64,000 nucleotides of DNA from Polyangium spumosum (GCF_009649845.1 NZ_WJIE01000021.1:60727-124726); one strand, 5' to 3'. Shown: positions 1 through 14,824, numbered from the stretch's first letter. Made by a program: numbers and translations. The notes: a model not told the origin generated them from the sequence alone.

Positions 1-1
1 A

Positions 2-1924
2 GACGAGGTCCTCGCCATTGCCACACGCTCGTTTGGTACGTACGCGAAGACGTCGAGCGGGCTATGCGCTCGCAAGCCACCGTGGCTGCGCTGGGAAGAG
101 GCAGCGACGATGCCGATCGCATTCATGACGGCATATTACGCGCTCCACGATCTGGGCCGGCTCGCCCCAGGCGAGCGGGTGCTCATCCACGCGGGCGCGG
201 GCGGGGTCGGGCTCGCGGCGATTCAATACGCGAAATACATCGGCGCCGAGATCTTCGCGACGGCGGGCAGCGAAGCCAAGCGGGAGTATTTGCGCTCGCT
301 CGGGGTCGTGCACGTCCTCGATTCGCGCTCGCTCGGCTTCGCCGAGAAGATCCGGAGCATCACGAAAGGCGAGGGCGTCGACGTCGTTCTGAACTCGCTT
401 TCGGGGGAGTTCATCCCGGCGAGCATTTCGCTCCTACGCGATCATGGCCGATTCATCGAAATCGGATTGCGCGACGCGTACGACGACAAGCAGCTTGGCC
501 TGCGGCCGTTCTTGCGCAACCTCTCGCTTTCGCTCCTCGACCTGCGCGGCGTCCTGCGGAAGTGGCCCGAGCGGGCGCGCGTGATTCTGCGGGATATCGT
601 CGGCCTCGTCGAGAAGAAGGTCTTCGCGCCGCTGCCGACGATCGTCTTTCCGGCGTCACGCGCGGCGGACGCGTTTCATGACCTGGCGCAGGCGAAGCAC
701 ATCGGCAGGCTCGCGATCGCGATGAAGGACTCCTCCGTGCGAATCGAGCCTCTGCACACGGCCGAGGCCGTCGCGCTGCGCCCGGATCGAAGTTACTTGA
801 TCACGGGAGGCCTCACCGGGCTCGGGCTCTCGCTCGCGAGCTGGCTCGTCGAGCGGGGCGCGCGACACGTGGCCTTGGTGGGACGGCGAACGCCGAACGC
901 AGAGGCGGAGCGGGCGATCGCGGCGATGCGCGAAGCCGGCGCGGACGTCTTCGTCGCATCGGTGGACGTGTCGCGGCGCGAGGAGCTGGCAGCGCTCTTT
1001 TCGACGCTCGACGTAGCGATGCCCAAGCTCGCCGGGGTGGTGCATGCGGCGGCTGTCCTCGACGATCACACGCTGCTGGATCTGTCCGGCGATAGCTTCC
1101 GCGCCGTCTTCGCGCCGAAAGCGCTCGGCGCGTGGAACCTGCACGAGCTCACCCGAGAGCGTGGGCTCGACTTCTTCCTCCTGTATTCGTCGGTCGCTTC
1201 GCTCCTCGGCTCGCCTGGACAAGGCAACTACACGGCCGCGAACGCGATGCTCGATGCGCTCGCGCGCGAGCGGTCGCGCCGGGGGCTTCGTTCGATCAGC
1301 GTTCAATGGGGCCCGTTCGGCGGCGTGGGCCTCGCGGCCCAGGGCGACAACCGGGGCAAGCGTCTCGAGTCTCGCGGCATTGGGATCTTCTCCGCGACCG
1401 AAGGGCTCTCGGCATTGCAGAGGCTCTTCGAGCGCCCGCGCGCGGAGGTGGGCGTGGTCCGCTTGGACGCGCGGCGGTGGAGCGAGTTCTACTCGAGCGC
1501 GGGTCGCTCCGGCTTCTTCGCCGAACTCCTCGCGGAAGGCGCGAGGGTCGCGGCCGCCGAGGATGCTCGGTCGTCGGAGCTGCTCGCCGCGCTCGCGGGC
1601 GCCGAGGACGCTGCGCGCTTCGCGATGATGGAGGACTTCCTGGCGCGCGAGATGGGCTACCTGCTTCGGCTCGACGTCTCGCAGATCGAGCGAGGCGCGT
1701 CGTTCCATCGGCTCGGGGTCGACTCGCTGATGAGGCTCGAGCTGCGCAATCGTATTCGGATGGGCCTCGGCTTCGAGCCTTCGATCGTAGCCTTGAGCAA
1801 ATATGACGAGCTCGGCGCGCTGGCGGCTCATTTGCTCCAGGAGTTGTCGATCAAGCACCTCGTCAAGGACGTGCAGGCCGCACCCGAGAAGAGCGACGAG
1901 GAGATGGAAATCTTGACGATTTGA
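2..1924 (+). CDS. Modular type I polyketide synthase, C-terminal part (ER-KR-ACP); 5' end outside window
   Basis: The frame is open from base 2, so the gene begins upstream. Visible domains are an enoylreductase (about residues 1-240, with the NADPH-binding HAGAGGVGLAAIQ), a ketoreductase (about 260-450) and an acyl carrier protein (about 545-625, phosphopantetheine site GVDSL). The KR keeps its TGGLTGLG nucleotide fold, catalytic Ser and Tyr (YSS...GNYTAAN) and an LDD motif, which in KR typing predicts a B-type (D-configured) hydroxyl. With ER present the module should reduce the beta carbon fully if a DH lies upstream. The protein ends in a short acidic tail, EKSDEEMEILTI, with no thioesterase, so the chain must pass to another protein. 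The next gene is convergent, 6 bases away, and starts with a TubC-type docking domain that such acidic tails are known to bind; that pairing is inference. Confidence 0.95.
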   Translation, partial: DEVLAIATRSFGTYAKTSSGLCARKPPWLRWEEAATMPIAFMTAYYALHDLGRLAPGERVLIHAGAGGVGLAAIQYAKYIGAEIFATAGSEAKREYLRSLGVVHVLDSRSLGFAEKIRSITKGEGVDVVLNSLSGEFIPASISLLRDHGRFIEIGLRDAYDDKQLGLRPFLRNLSLSLLDLRGVLRKWPERARVILRDIVGLVEKKVFAPLPTIVFPASRAADAFHDLAQAKHIGRLAIAMKDSSVRIEPLHTAEAVALRPDRSYLITGGLTGLGLSLASWLVERGARHVALVGRRTPNAEAERAIAAMREAGADVFVASVDVSRREELAALFSTLDVAMPKLAGVVHAAAVLDDHTLLDLSGDSFRAVFAPKALGAWNLHELTRERGLDFFLLYSSVASLLGSPGQGNYTAANAMLDALARERSRRGLRSISVQWGPFGGVGLAAQGDNRGKRLESRGIGIFSATEGLSALQRLFERPRAEVGVVRLDARRWSEFYSSAGRSGFFAELLAEGARVAAAEDARSSELLAALAGAEDAARFAMMEDFLAREMGYLLRLDVSQIERGASFHRLGVDSLMRLELRNRIRMGLGFEPSIVALSKYDELGALAAHLLQELSIKHLVKDVQAAPEKSDEEMEILTI

Positions 1925-1930
1925 GGAGGC

Positions 1931-4900
1931 TCAGCGACGGGTGCGGGCTTTGAGGCGGGCTTCGGCCCGCTCCTGGGCCTTCTTCTGCGGCGCGGCTTCG
2001 GGCTCCGCGCCGGCGAGGGCTGCGGCGAGCGCGCTGATGTTCGGCGACTGGAAGAGCAACGTGATGGGGACCTCGCGGTCGAGGACTGCGCGCAGGCGTT
2101 TGGCGATGATGACCATTTGAAGGGACGTCGCCCCGACCTCGAAGAAGTTCTGGTGAACGCGTATCTCGTCGAGGCCGAGGACCTCGCGCACGACCTTCGC
2201 CAGGCTCTCCTCGCGGGCGCTCTGTGGCAGCGCACCGGCTTCCGCGTGCGGCTTCGGCGCTTCCAGCTTCAGTGCGAGCAAGGCCTTGCGGTCGACCTTC
2301 CCATTGGAGGTGAGCGGCATGGCGTCGAGCTCGACGAACGCGCTCGGGATCATGTATTCAGGCAGCTTCCGCTGGAGGAAGGACCGCATCCGTTCGGGGA
2401 AGCTCGACGCTGCGGCTTGCGGGGTCCGCTTCGGGGCCGACTCCATGGAGAGCGCGTCGACGCTGTACTCGGCGGGGTCCGCAACGCCGCCGATCATGCC
2501 GTGCACGAAGACCGACGACGCGTCGGCGCCAACCGCCGACCGGAAGCGGTCGAAATCGAAGAAGCCGATCGGACAGAGGCCGAGGCCCGAGAGGTGCGCG
2601 CGCTCCATGAGCAGCTGGCCCATGTACCCTGCTTCTAGCAGGCAGAAGTCGCGCGCGAGCGGCCCATAAAGCGGCTCGATCGCGGAGATCTTGCCGATGA
2701 AGAGGACCACGAAGGCGGAGTGTTCGAAGATGTCGACGTTGGGCGGCGCGTGCGCGGCGCGGTCCATAACCTCGTCCGAGACCTTCCGGAGCGCGTGGTC
2801 GTGCGGATCGTAATAGTAGAATCCTTGCTCGACGCCCTCGACTCGCCTGGCATAAACGTAGGTCTGCACGGGGTAGAGGCTGCCGGCCGAGGGATAGAGG
2901 TATTTCGGCAGGACTGCGCCCTCGGGCTCGATGGCCGCCAGTCCACCGAGGAGCCGGCTCAACCCGGCGCGCGAGGCGGGGTTGTCGCGGAACGAGCGGA
3001 TGCTGCGGCGGCGCGCGTAGACCTCGCGCAGCATCTCGCGTTGTTCTTGCACGTCGAGCGGGACGGAGGGCGCCGTCGCGAGGTCTCTTCGCAGCCCGTG
3101 CCGAGCCAGTTTGAAATCGGCCTTGTCGGCGCTGCTCGCGGCCGGGATGGGTGCGGCGGGCGTAGGCGTGGGCGCGGGGCTCTCTTCGGGTTTGCGGACC
3201 ACGTACGCGCAGAGCCGCCTGTCCACGGCTTTTTCGCCGACCGCGAGCACGATCGCGTCTTTGACGGAGGGGTGCGCCTCGAGGGCCGCCTCGATCTCAC
3301 CGAGCTCGATTCGATACCCGCGGATTTTCACCTGGAAGTCGGCTCGGCCGAGGATTTCGATGTTGCCATCGGGGAGCCATCGGCCGAGGTCTCCCGACTT
3401 GTAGAGTCGCTCGCCGGTCGTCGGATGGGGGAGGAAGCGCTCGCGCGTCTTTTCTTCGTCGCCCCAATACCCTCGGGCGAGGCCCACGCCACCGATGTAC
3501 ATCTCGCCGGGGACCCAATCGGGTCGCTCGCGTAGCCTTGCGTCGAGGATGTGGTACGTCGCGGCGCGCATGGGGCGGCCGTAGGGGATGCTCTTCCATT
3601 TAGGGTCGATCTCCCCGATGGGATAGCAAATGTCCCAGACGGTCGTCTCCGTCGGACCGCCGGCGCCGATGACGGTGACGTCGGCAGCCAGGGCGCGCAG
3701 CCGATCGGGCAGATCGACGGGGATGAAATCGCCCGAGAAGATCACCCACCGCAGCGACGCGAGGTCGGCGCGGGACGCGTCGGCGTCGCCTTCGGCGTGC
3801 TCCACCATCATTTGCATGAAGGTCGGCACCGAGTTCCAGAGCGTCACGCCATGCTCGCGGACGATATCGGCCCAATGCGCAGGTTCGCGTGTCTTGTCGG
3901 CGTCGGGCAGGACGATCGAGCCGCCCACCACGGCGAGCACGCAGAACATGTCGAACACCGAGAGGTCGTGGTGCAGCGCGGTGAGCGCGATGGCGCGGTC
4001 CGTCGGGCGGAGGCCGAACCGATCGCGGACCTCGGTCATTCGGTTCATCACGGAGCGGTGCTCGATCATCGCGCCCTTGGGTTGCCCTGTGGAGCCCGAC
4101 GTATAGAGCACGTAGGCGAGGTTCCGTGGTTCTTGTAGCGGAGGAAGCCGCTTCTCCTGGCCGTTTCTCGGCGGCTCGTCGTTCACCACGAGGAGCTCTA
4201 CGCCTTCGGCCCAGGGTGCGGCATTCTCGAATCGCGCCTGCGTCAGGACGACGCGGGCCTTGGTGTCCCGGATCATCGCGCGCAGCCGTTCCTCCGAGCC
4301 CGCTGCGTCGAGCGGCACGTACGCGCCGCCCGCCTTGAGCACGCCGAAGACGGCGACGACCTGCTCCCAGCCTTTCTCCATGACGATCGGCACGAGTTTG
4401 TCTGGCCCGACGCCGCGGGCGCGCAGCTCGTGCGCGAGGTGGTTCGCGCGGCGGTCGAGCTCCTCGTAGGTCAATGTCCGGCTCGAGCTGATGACCGCAG
4501 GTTTTTGGGGCGTGTCGTCTGCGATCCGTTCGAACGCGACGTGCAGGAGCTCTTCGGGGATCGGGCCTGCGTCGGTCGCATGGACGGCCAGGCGGCGCGC
4601 CCGTTGCGCTTCGGGCATGAGATCGAGGGATGCGCTCGACCAGGCCGCGTCATCGTCGGCGAGCCTCCGGAGGAGCCGCGTGTATACCTCGAACATGTCG
4701 CGCATGAGGCCTTCGGGGTAGACGCCCACCACGTAGTCCCAGATGACGAGCGCGTTGCCGTCGTGCTCGATGAGCTGGTGGTCGAGGACGAGCTGCGGCG
4801 TCTGTGTGACGGAGTAGTTCAGGTCGCCGAGCTTCTTCAGCGCGTGCAGTCCCTCGTGCCGCTGCATGTTCGTGAAGATGATGGGGAAGAGCGCGCCGCG

Positions 4901-6133
4901 GTGCTCGCCTCGGGCGCGGGCAACCTGACGCTGCACTTCGATGCCGCTCACCTCCCGGTGCTCCATGGCTTCCCATAACGTCTGCTGCACGCGGCGCGCG
5001 CGCTCCTCGAACGTCTCGTTCGTCCCGGTATCGATGTCGACGAGGAGCATCGAGGTGAAATCGCCGATGATCGAATTGATGTCCGGGTGCAGCGGTAGGC
5101 GATTGAAGAGCGTGACGTTGAGCGTGAAACGCGGGTTCGCGCTGAACTGACCGAGCACCTCGGCGAAGGCGGTCAGATAGACGATGGTCGGCGTGACCTT
5201 CGCGGCGCTCGCGCGGTCCTTCAAGGCGTTCCAGTGCGCCGTGTCGAGGGGGGTCTCCAGGTGCTCGAAGCGGGTCTGCTCGAGCTCTGAGGGGTCCTTC
5301 GCCATGGGCAGCGCGGGCGCGGGCGGGAGGTCCGCCGCGCGCGCAGTCCAGTATTCGAGGGAGCGCTGGTAGGACGGGAGCTGCTTGCGCGCCTCGAGCC
5401 CGAGGACGTAGTCGCGGTATGTGAGGCCGAGCGGGGGCAACGCGGCGCGGGGCGCCTCGTAGAAGTGCAGCCACTCTTTGAAGAGGATCGCGAAGCTCGC
5501 CCCGTCGACGTTGATCGCGTCGAAGCTCGTGACGAGACGGGAATTCGAACCGTCCAGGCGGCAGACGACGACGTGGTGCAGGGGTGCTTTGTCCGTGTCG
5601 TAGACGCGATGGGACATCACGCTGCGCAGCGCGGCGAGCCGCTCCGATTGCTCGCTCGGCGTGAGGCCGCGGAGGTCGACGACCTCGAAGTTGGGCTCGA
5701 CCTCGGGATCGACCACCTGCATGAAATCGGGCAGCGTGTGCGCCCTCAGCATGTCGTGCCTCGCGACGACCGTTGCGAGCGCTGCGCGGAGCCTCTCGAT
5801 GTCGAGGTTCGCGCAATGGTATTCGCTGTACGTGTGGATCCCGGTAGGTACCGAGAAGGCGCCGGTTCGGCCGAGCCAATAAGCTTTCTGGATATCGGTG
5901 AGCGGGAATGGGAGGTGCCGCTCCGCCGGGGCGGGTACGATCTGCGCCCGTCCTTGTGCATCCAGCGGGTCCTCTCGCAGCAACGTGAGCAACTCTGCCT
6001 TGTTTCGCGCTATTCTCTCTCGGAGTTCCGCGGTGAGCGCGCCTTTGGGCGCTTGGACCTGGAGCTGTTCTCCGCTCGCAGAAATTTTGATCCCTTGTTG
6101 TGCAAGATCGGTCAAAAGTCGATGGATGCTCAT
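1931..6133 (-). CDS. Hybrid-cluster NRPS module: TubC docking, heterocyclization (Cy), adenylation with embedded oxidase (Ox), PCP
   Basis: About 1400 aa. The start at MSIHRLLTDL (6133) matches the usual opening of a TubC docking domain; an in-frame ATG at 6181 would add 16 unrelated residues. Order: docking (1-60); Cy, with FPLTDIQKAYWLGR near 80 and the diagnostic DxxxxD as DAINVD near 206; adenylation from about 540, with LYTSGSTGQPKG near 676, GGPTETTVW, YKSGDLGRW and KIRGYRIELGEIE near 941; a nitroreductase/SagB-like FMN oxidase inserted at about 1035-1260; NGKVDRKAL; PCP with GATSL near 1338. Cy-A-Ox-PCP is the EpoB/MtaD layout that builds a thiazole from Cys. My reading of the specificity pocket is D-L-F-N-I-S-A-V-W, close to Cys codes but not identical, so Ser or Thr (oxazole) is possible. 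The gene is transcribed opposite to the PKS genes on both sides. Confidence 0.93.
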   Translation of the reverse strand: MSIHRLLTDLAQQGIKISASGEQLQVQAPKGALTAELRERIARNKAELLTLLREDPLDAQGRAQIVPAPAERHLPFPLTDIQKAYWLGRTGAFSVPTGIHTYSEYHCANLDIERLRAALATVVARHDMLRAHTLPDFMQVVDPEVEPNFEVVDLRGLTPSEQSERLAALRSVMSHRVYDTDKAPLHHVVVCRLDGSNSRLVTSFDAINVDGASFAILFKEWLHFYEAPRAALPPLGLTYRDYVLGLEARKQLPSYQRSLEYWTARAADLPPAPALPMAKDPSELEQTRFEHLETPLDTAHWNALKDRASAAKVTPTIVYLTAFAEVLGQFSANPRFTLNVTLFNRLPLHPDINSIIGDFTSMLLVDIDTGTNETFEERARRVQQTLWEAMEHREVSGIEVQRQVARARGEHRGALFPIIFTNMQRHEGLHALKKLGDLNYSVTQTPQLVLDHQLIEHDGNALVIWDYVVGVYPEGLMRDMFEVYTRLLRRLADDDAAWSSASLDLMPEAQRARRLAVHATDAGPIPEELLHVAFERIADDTPQKPAVISSSRTLTYEELDRRANHLAHELRARGVGPDKLVPIVMEKGWEQVVAVFGVLKAGGAYVPLDAAGSEERLRAMIRDTKARVVLTQARFENAAPWAEGVELLVVNDEPPRNGQEKRLPPLQEPRNLAYVLYTSGSTGQPKGAMIEHRSVMNRMTEVRDRFGLRPTDRAIALTALHHDLSVFDMFCVLAVVGGSIVLPDADKTREPAHWADIVREHGVTLWNSVPTFMQMMVEHAEGDADASRADLASLRWVIFSGDFIPVDLPDRLRALAADVTVIGAGGPTETTVWDICYPIGEIDPKWKSIPYGRPMRAATYHILDARLRERPDWVPGEMYIGGVGLARGYWGDEEKTRERFLPHPTTGERLYKSGDLGRWLPDGNIEILGRADFQVKIRGYRIELGEIEAALEAHPSVKDAIVLAVGEKAVDRRLCAYVVRKPEESPAPTPTPAAPIPAASSADKADFKLARHGLRRDLATAPSVPLDVQEQREMLREVYARRRSIRSFRDNPASRAGLSRLLGGLAAIEPEGAVLPKYLYPSAGSLYPVQTYVYARRVEGVEQGFYYYDPHDHALRKVSDEVMDRAAHAPPNVDIFEHSAFVVLFIGKISAIEPLYGPLARDFCLLEAGYMGQLLMERAHLSGLGLCPIGFFDFDRFRSAVGADASSVFVHGMIGGVADPAEYSVDALSMESAPKRTPQAAASSFPERMRSFLQRKLPEYMIPSAFVELDAMPLTSNGKVDRKALLALKLEAPKPHAEAGALPQSAREESLAKVVREVLGLDEIRVHQNFFEVGATSLQMVIIAKRLRAVLDREVPITLLFQSPNISALAAALAGAEPEAAPQKKAQERAEARLKARTRR

Positions 6134-6354
6134 GTGTCCCCGGAAAATGCGAAAAGAGACACAACGTCTCCTGGCTGTCAAGGGCCATCGAGCCCCATGA
6201 CTCGTACTGCGCGCGCTCGTCGGCTCGACCCGGCGAGGCGGCGGTGCCCTCGCCCGTGGCGGATTTTACTTGCACGGCGGCGCCGGCTCGTGCCAACAAG
6301 AGCTGTCGCCGCGTCGGTAGCGAGCGGTGACCGTGATTCTTGTGCGAAGCAACC
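6134..6354. promoter_or_regulatory. Divergent intergenic region between NRPS and PKS genes
   Basis: These 221 bases separate the starts of the minus-strand NRPS and the plus-strand PKS, so promoters for both must lie here if neither is read from further away. A short inverted repeat, GAGAC-acaac-GTCTC at 6156-6170, lies 23 bases upstream of the NRPS start and could be an operator, but five-base arms are weak evidence. I see no clear -35/-10 pair. Confidence 0.4.
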
Positions 6355-9300
6355 ATGAGTGACGTGATCGAGGGGGCCGTCGCCATCATCGGCATGGCGG
6401 GTCGGTTCCCTGGCGCAGCGAACCTTTCGGAGTTCTGGAGGAACCTGAGGGGGGGCGTTTCGGGAATTTCTCATCTAGACGAAGCTCCCGCCGAGGGAAT
6501 CGTTCCTGCCGCGGCGTTGCTCGAGGGCTTCGACCTCTTCGACGCATCTTTCTTCGATATCACGCGCCGCGACGCGGAGCTCATGGATCCGCAGCGCCGA
6601 TTCTTCCTGGAGTGCGCGTGGGAGGCACTCGAGTCCGCCGGCGTAGATCCGCAGGTATACGAGGGGTCGATCGGCGTCTATGCAGGCTCGAGCGCGAGCA
6701 GCTATCTGTCGACGCGGCTCGACATGCAGGGCAATGTCTATGAGGGGTTTCAATCCCTGCTCGGCAACGACAAGGACTATCTCCCCACGTTCCTGTCGTA
6801 CAAGCTCGACCTGAAGGGCCCCTCGGTCGCCATCCAGACGGCCTGCTCGACGTCGCTCGTGGCCGTGCACGTGGCGTGCGGGAGCCTGCTCGCGCGCGAG
6901 TGCGACGTCGCCCTTGCAGGTGGCGTGACGATGCGGCTCACGCGCGGCAGGGGCTATAAGTACGAGGACGGGTTCATCCTGTCGCCCGACGGTCATTGCC
7001 GCGCTTTTGATGAGCGAGCGCAGGGGACGATCTTCGGCAACGGCGTCGGGGTCGTGGTCCTGAAGCGGCTCGAGGACGCCCTCGAAGACGGGGATCCGAT
7101 TCGAGCCGTCATTCGGGGCAGCGCCATCAACAACGACGGGTCTCTGAAGGTCGGTTTCACCGCGCCGAGCGTGGGGGGCCAGACGCAGGTGATCGCCGAG
7201 GCGCTCGCAGTCGCGCGCGTCGACCCTGGCACCATTCGATACATCGAGGCGCACGGCACCGGCACGCCGATCGGCGATCCCATCGAAATGGCGGCGCTCA
7301 AGCAGGCCTTCGCCGGGGTCGCGGAGCGAGGACGGATCGCGATCGGAGCATTGAAATCGAGCGTGGGGCACCTCGAGTCGGCGGCCGGCATCGCGGGCCT
7401 CATCAAGGCCGTGCTCGCCATCGAGAACGGCTTGATCCCCGCGAACGTCGACTTCGAGAAGCTGAACCCCGAGCTCGGGATCGAGCATAGCCCCTTCTAC
7501 ATCCGGGCGGCGTCGCATGAATGGAGGCCGAGCGCCGCGCCGCGGCGGGCGGGCGTGAGCTCGTTCGGCATCGGGGGGACAAACGCCCACGTCGTCCTTG
7601 AGGAGGCGCCGCGGTCGTCCAAGAAATCGGCGCCGCCGGCCTCGTGTCATCTGCTGCCGATCACGGCGAAGAGCGAGGCCGCGGTCGCCGAATCAGCGCG
7701 GAGATACGTCGGGTTCCTCGGCGAAACAGCGGCGGACCTCGGGGATATCGCCTTCACCGCCAGCCTCCGGCGCCGGCATCACGCCCATCGACTCGTGGTC
7801 TCGGGGGCCTCCAAGGAGGAGCTCGCGGGGGCGCTCGCGGCGTTCCTGGGCGGTGGATCGCCCCCGGGCCTCGAGGTGGGGCAGGCGCGCGCCGCGGCGC
7901 CGAAGGTCGTCTTCGTTTTTCCTGGCCAGGGTCTGATCTGGCCGGGGGTCGGGCAGCGGCTCGCCGACGAGGAGCCTGCCTTCCGCGACGCGCTTGCAGC
8001 TTGCGACGCGGCGATCCTGCGCGAGGCGGGGTTCTCCGTCATTGCCGAGATGCGCGCCGAGGAGGGGCGCTCGCGGCTTGCCCAGATCGACGTGGCGCAG
8101 CCGGTGCTCTTCGCCATCGAGGTCGCGCTCGCGGCGCTGTGGCGCTCGTACGGCGTAGAGCCCGATCTGGTGCTGGGTCATAGCATGGGCGAGGTCGCGG
8201 CGGCATGCGTCGCGGGCGCGCTCTCCCTGGAGGACACCGCGAAGGTCATCTGTCGTCGGAGCGCTCTCTTGCGGAAGGTGCGCGGCAAAGGGGCGATGGC
8301 CATGGTGGAGCTGTCCATGGACGACGCGGAGCGCGCGATTGCGACGCGCAAGCACCTCGTCAGCGTCGCAGCCAGCAATGGCCCTCGATCGACGGTTATC
8401 TCGGGCGAGCCTGCGGCGATCGCGGAGCTCTTGGCCGAACTCGCGGCGAGATCGGTGTTTTGCCAGCCGGTGAAGGTCGACGTGGCGTCGCATAGCCCGC
8501 AGATGGAGCCGCTGGCGACGGAGCTCCGCGCAGCGCTCGCGGGCCTCGCTCCGGGGCCCGCGAGCGTCGCGATGCAATCGACCGTGACCGCCGAGCGCGT
8601 GTCGGGCCCGGAGCTATCGCGCGAGTACTGGGCGAAGAACCTCCGCAACCCCGTGCTCTTCGCGCCGGTCGTCGAGCGGCTCATCGACGACGGAGCGACG
8701 CTGTTCGTCGAGATGAGCCCGCACCCGAGCCTCCTCCCGTCGGTGAACGAGGCGCTCTTGCGGGCCAAGGTCGAAGGGGCTGCGGTCTCGTCGCTGCGCT
8801 TTCGCGTGGCCGAGCGCCGGAGCATTCTCGATTCGCTCGGCCGGCTGTACGTGCACGGCTACCCCATCGATTTTCGGCGGCTCTACCCCGAAGGCGGACG
8901 CGTCGTGGATCTGCCGAGTTATCCTTGGCAGCGCGAGCGGTTCTGGATCGAGGGCGCCACGCCTGCGCGGCCCACGTCACCCCTCGACGTGGCGCCCGCG
9001 CCTTTGCTCCCAGGATGCACGTACGAGCTCGCATGGCGGCGGATCGAGCCCTCGCCCGAGCCGTCCTTCCCTCGATCTGCGTCGTTCGTTCTGTTCATGG
9101 ACGAGGCCGGCCTGGGGAGGGCCCTCCTCGAGCGTCTGTCGTCGCTCGGCGCGCGTTGCATCCGCGTCGAGGCGTCGGGCACCTATTCTCGGGTCGGCCC
9201 CCATGCGTATACCATCGACGCGTCGAGGCCCGACGATTACCGTCGCCTCTTCCAGGAGGCGTTTGGCACGGCCGAACATTGTCGGGGCGTCGTGCACCTC

Positions 9301-10925
9301 TCTGGGTTGGACGCCGCGCCTCTCGCCGCCGCTCCGGCCGACGCGCTCTTCTCGGGCGCGGTTCGGGCGACGACGAGCGCCGCGTATGCCATGCAGGCGA
9401 TGGTGCGCCACGGTTTCCGCGAGCCGCCGCGGCTCTTCTTGGTCACGCGAGGCGCGCAGGCGGTGCGTCCGGGTGAAACCGTCTCGGTCGCGCAGGCGCC
9501 TCTGTTCGGGCTCGGGGCCACGATCGCGGTCGAGCATCCAGAGCTGGCGTGTGCGCGGATCGACCTCGGCATCGTCGAGGCCGAGGCCGAGGTCGAGCTC
9601 CTTTGCCGCGAGCTCGCGAGCCGCGAGCGTGAGGATACGATCGCGCTCCGCTCGGAGGGTCGATATGCGGCGCGGGTGGTCCGAACAGACCTCGAGGGAG
9701 GCGCGCCCGAGGTGGGGCTCGCTGCGGATCGGACGTACTTGATCACCGGCGGGCTCGGCGCGATGGGGCTCGCGTTCGCGGCCTGGTTCGTGGAGCTCGG
9801 GGCGCGGAGCCTCGCGCTCCTGGACACGCGAGCTGCGAGCGAAGAGGCACGGAGCGTCATCGCGGAGCTCGAGGCCGCGGGCGCGCGCGTGATCGTCGCG
9901 GACGTGGACGTCGCGCGCCGCGAGGACCTCGCGCGATTCTTCGCGGCGCTCGACGCGGACCTGCCCGAGCTCGGGGGCGTGGTGCACGCCGCCGCCGTCT
10001 TCGACGACCATACGCTGCTCGGACAGACCGAGGCGAGCTTGCGCGCCTCGCTCGCCCCGAAGGCGCTCGGCGGGCTCCACTTGCACGAGCTCACCGCGGA
10101 TCGCGCGCTCGATTTCTTCCTGGTGTGCGCCTCACTCTCGTCGCTCCTTGGTTCTCCGGCGCGCGCGAACGACGCGGCGTCCGACGCGCTTCTCGTCGCG
10201 CTCGCGCGGGAGCGGGTGCGCGCGGGCCTTCCTTCCGCGACCATCCATTGGGGTCCGTTCGCGCGTGCTGGCCAGGCGAACGCCGGCGCGCCGCGCTCGC
10301 TGCGCGGCATGCAGGCTCTGACGGCGGCGGAGGGGCTCGCCGGGTTGCGCTCCTTGCTCGCGCGTCCTCGCGTCGAGGTCGCCATCGCGCGCTTCGACGT
10401 GCGGTCCTGGGTCGAGTTCTTCCCGACCGCCGCGGGCCTGCCCTTGCTCTCGGAGCTCGTCGCCGAGGGCGCGCGTTCCTCGGCTCGCGCCGCCGCGCCG
10501 AGCTTCGTCGAGACGCTGTTGGCCCACGCGCCTGCCGAGCGCCTCGCGCTCCTCGAGCGGTATGTCCTCGAGCACGCAGGCGCCGCGCTTCGGCTCGATC
10601 CTGCTCGCATGGGTCGCGACGCGCCATTCCAGAGCTTCGGCGTGGATTCGCTGACGAGCCTCGAGATCCGCAACCGGCTCTGCACGGGCTTGGGCCTCGA
10701 TCTCTCGGCGACGCTCTTGTTCACGTATCCGCGCGCGTCCGCGCTCGCTTCGCACCTGCTCGATTTGCTCGAGGAGACGGCCCGCCCGTCTCGCCACGCG
10801 ACATCGTCGCCCGAGCGTCCTTGGCTCGCGGCGCGCGTCGACTTGACGCGTGTGCGGGACATGACCGAAGAGGAAGCCGAGGCCGCACTCGATGCGGAGA
10901 TCGAGGCGCTCGGGGGCCATTCAGC

Positions 10926-10929
<4 letters not shown>
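6355..10929 (+). CDS. Modular type I polyketide synthase (KS-AT-KR(inactive)-ACP)
   Basis: The start chosen is ATG 6355 (MSDVIEGAVAIIGMAGRFPG); TTG 6340 would add five residues. There are 1524 aa. The ketosynthase (8-430) keeps its active Cys (QTACSTS) and both His motifs (EAHGTGT, KSSVGHLE). The acyltransferase (about 520-830) has GHSMGEV and VASHS. VASHS resembles the methylmalonyl YASHS signature, but malonyl use cannot be excluded. After a structural subdomain the reductase fold starts near 1126 (TYLITGGLGAMG). It keeps the catalytic Ser (1260), but the Tyr position is Asp (1273, ARAND) and the Asn position is Asp (1277), so no ketoreduction is expected. The ACP (GVDSL) is near 1428. The C-terminal tail MTEEEAEAALDAEIEAL is a typical docking helix for the coiled coil opening the next protein, whose ATG overlaps this stop (ATGA). 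Confidence 0.95.
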
Positions 10930-14792
<3,863 letters not shown>

Positions 14793-14824
14793 GTTCATCG
14801 CTCGACAGCGAAAGGGAGAAGAAC

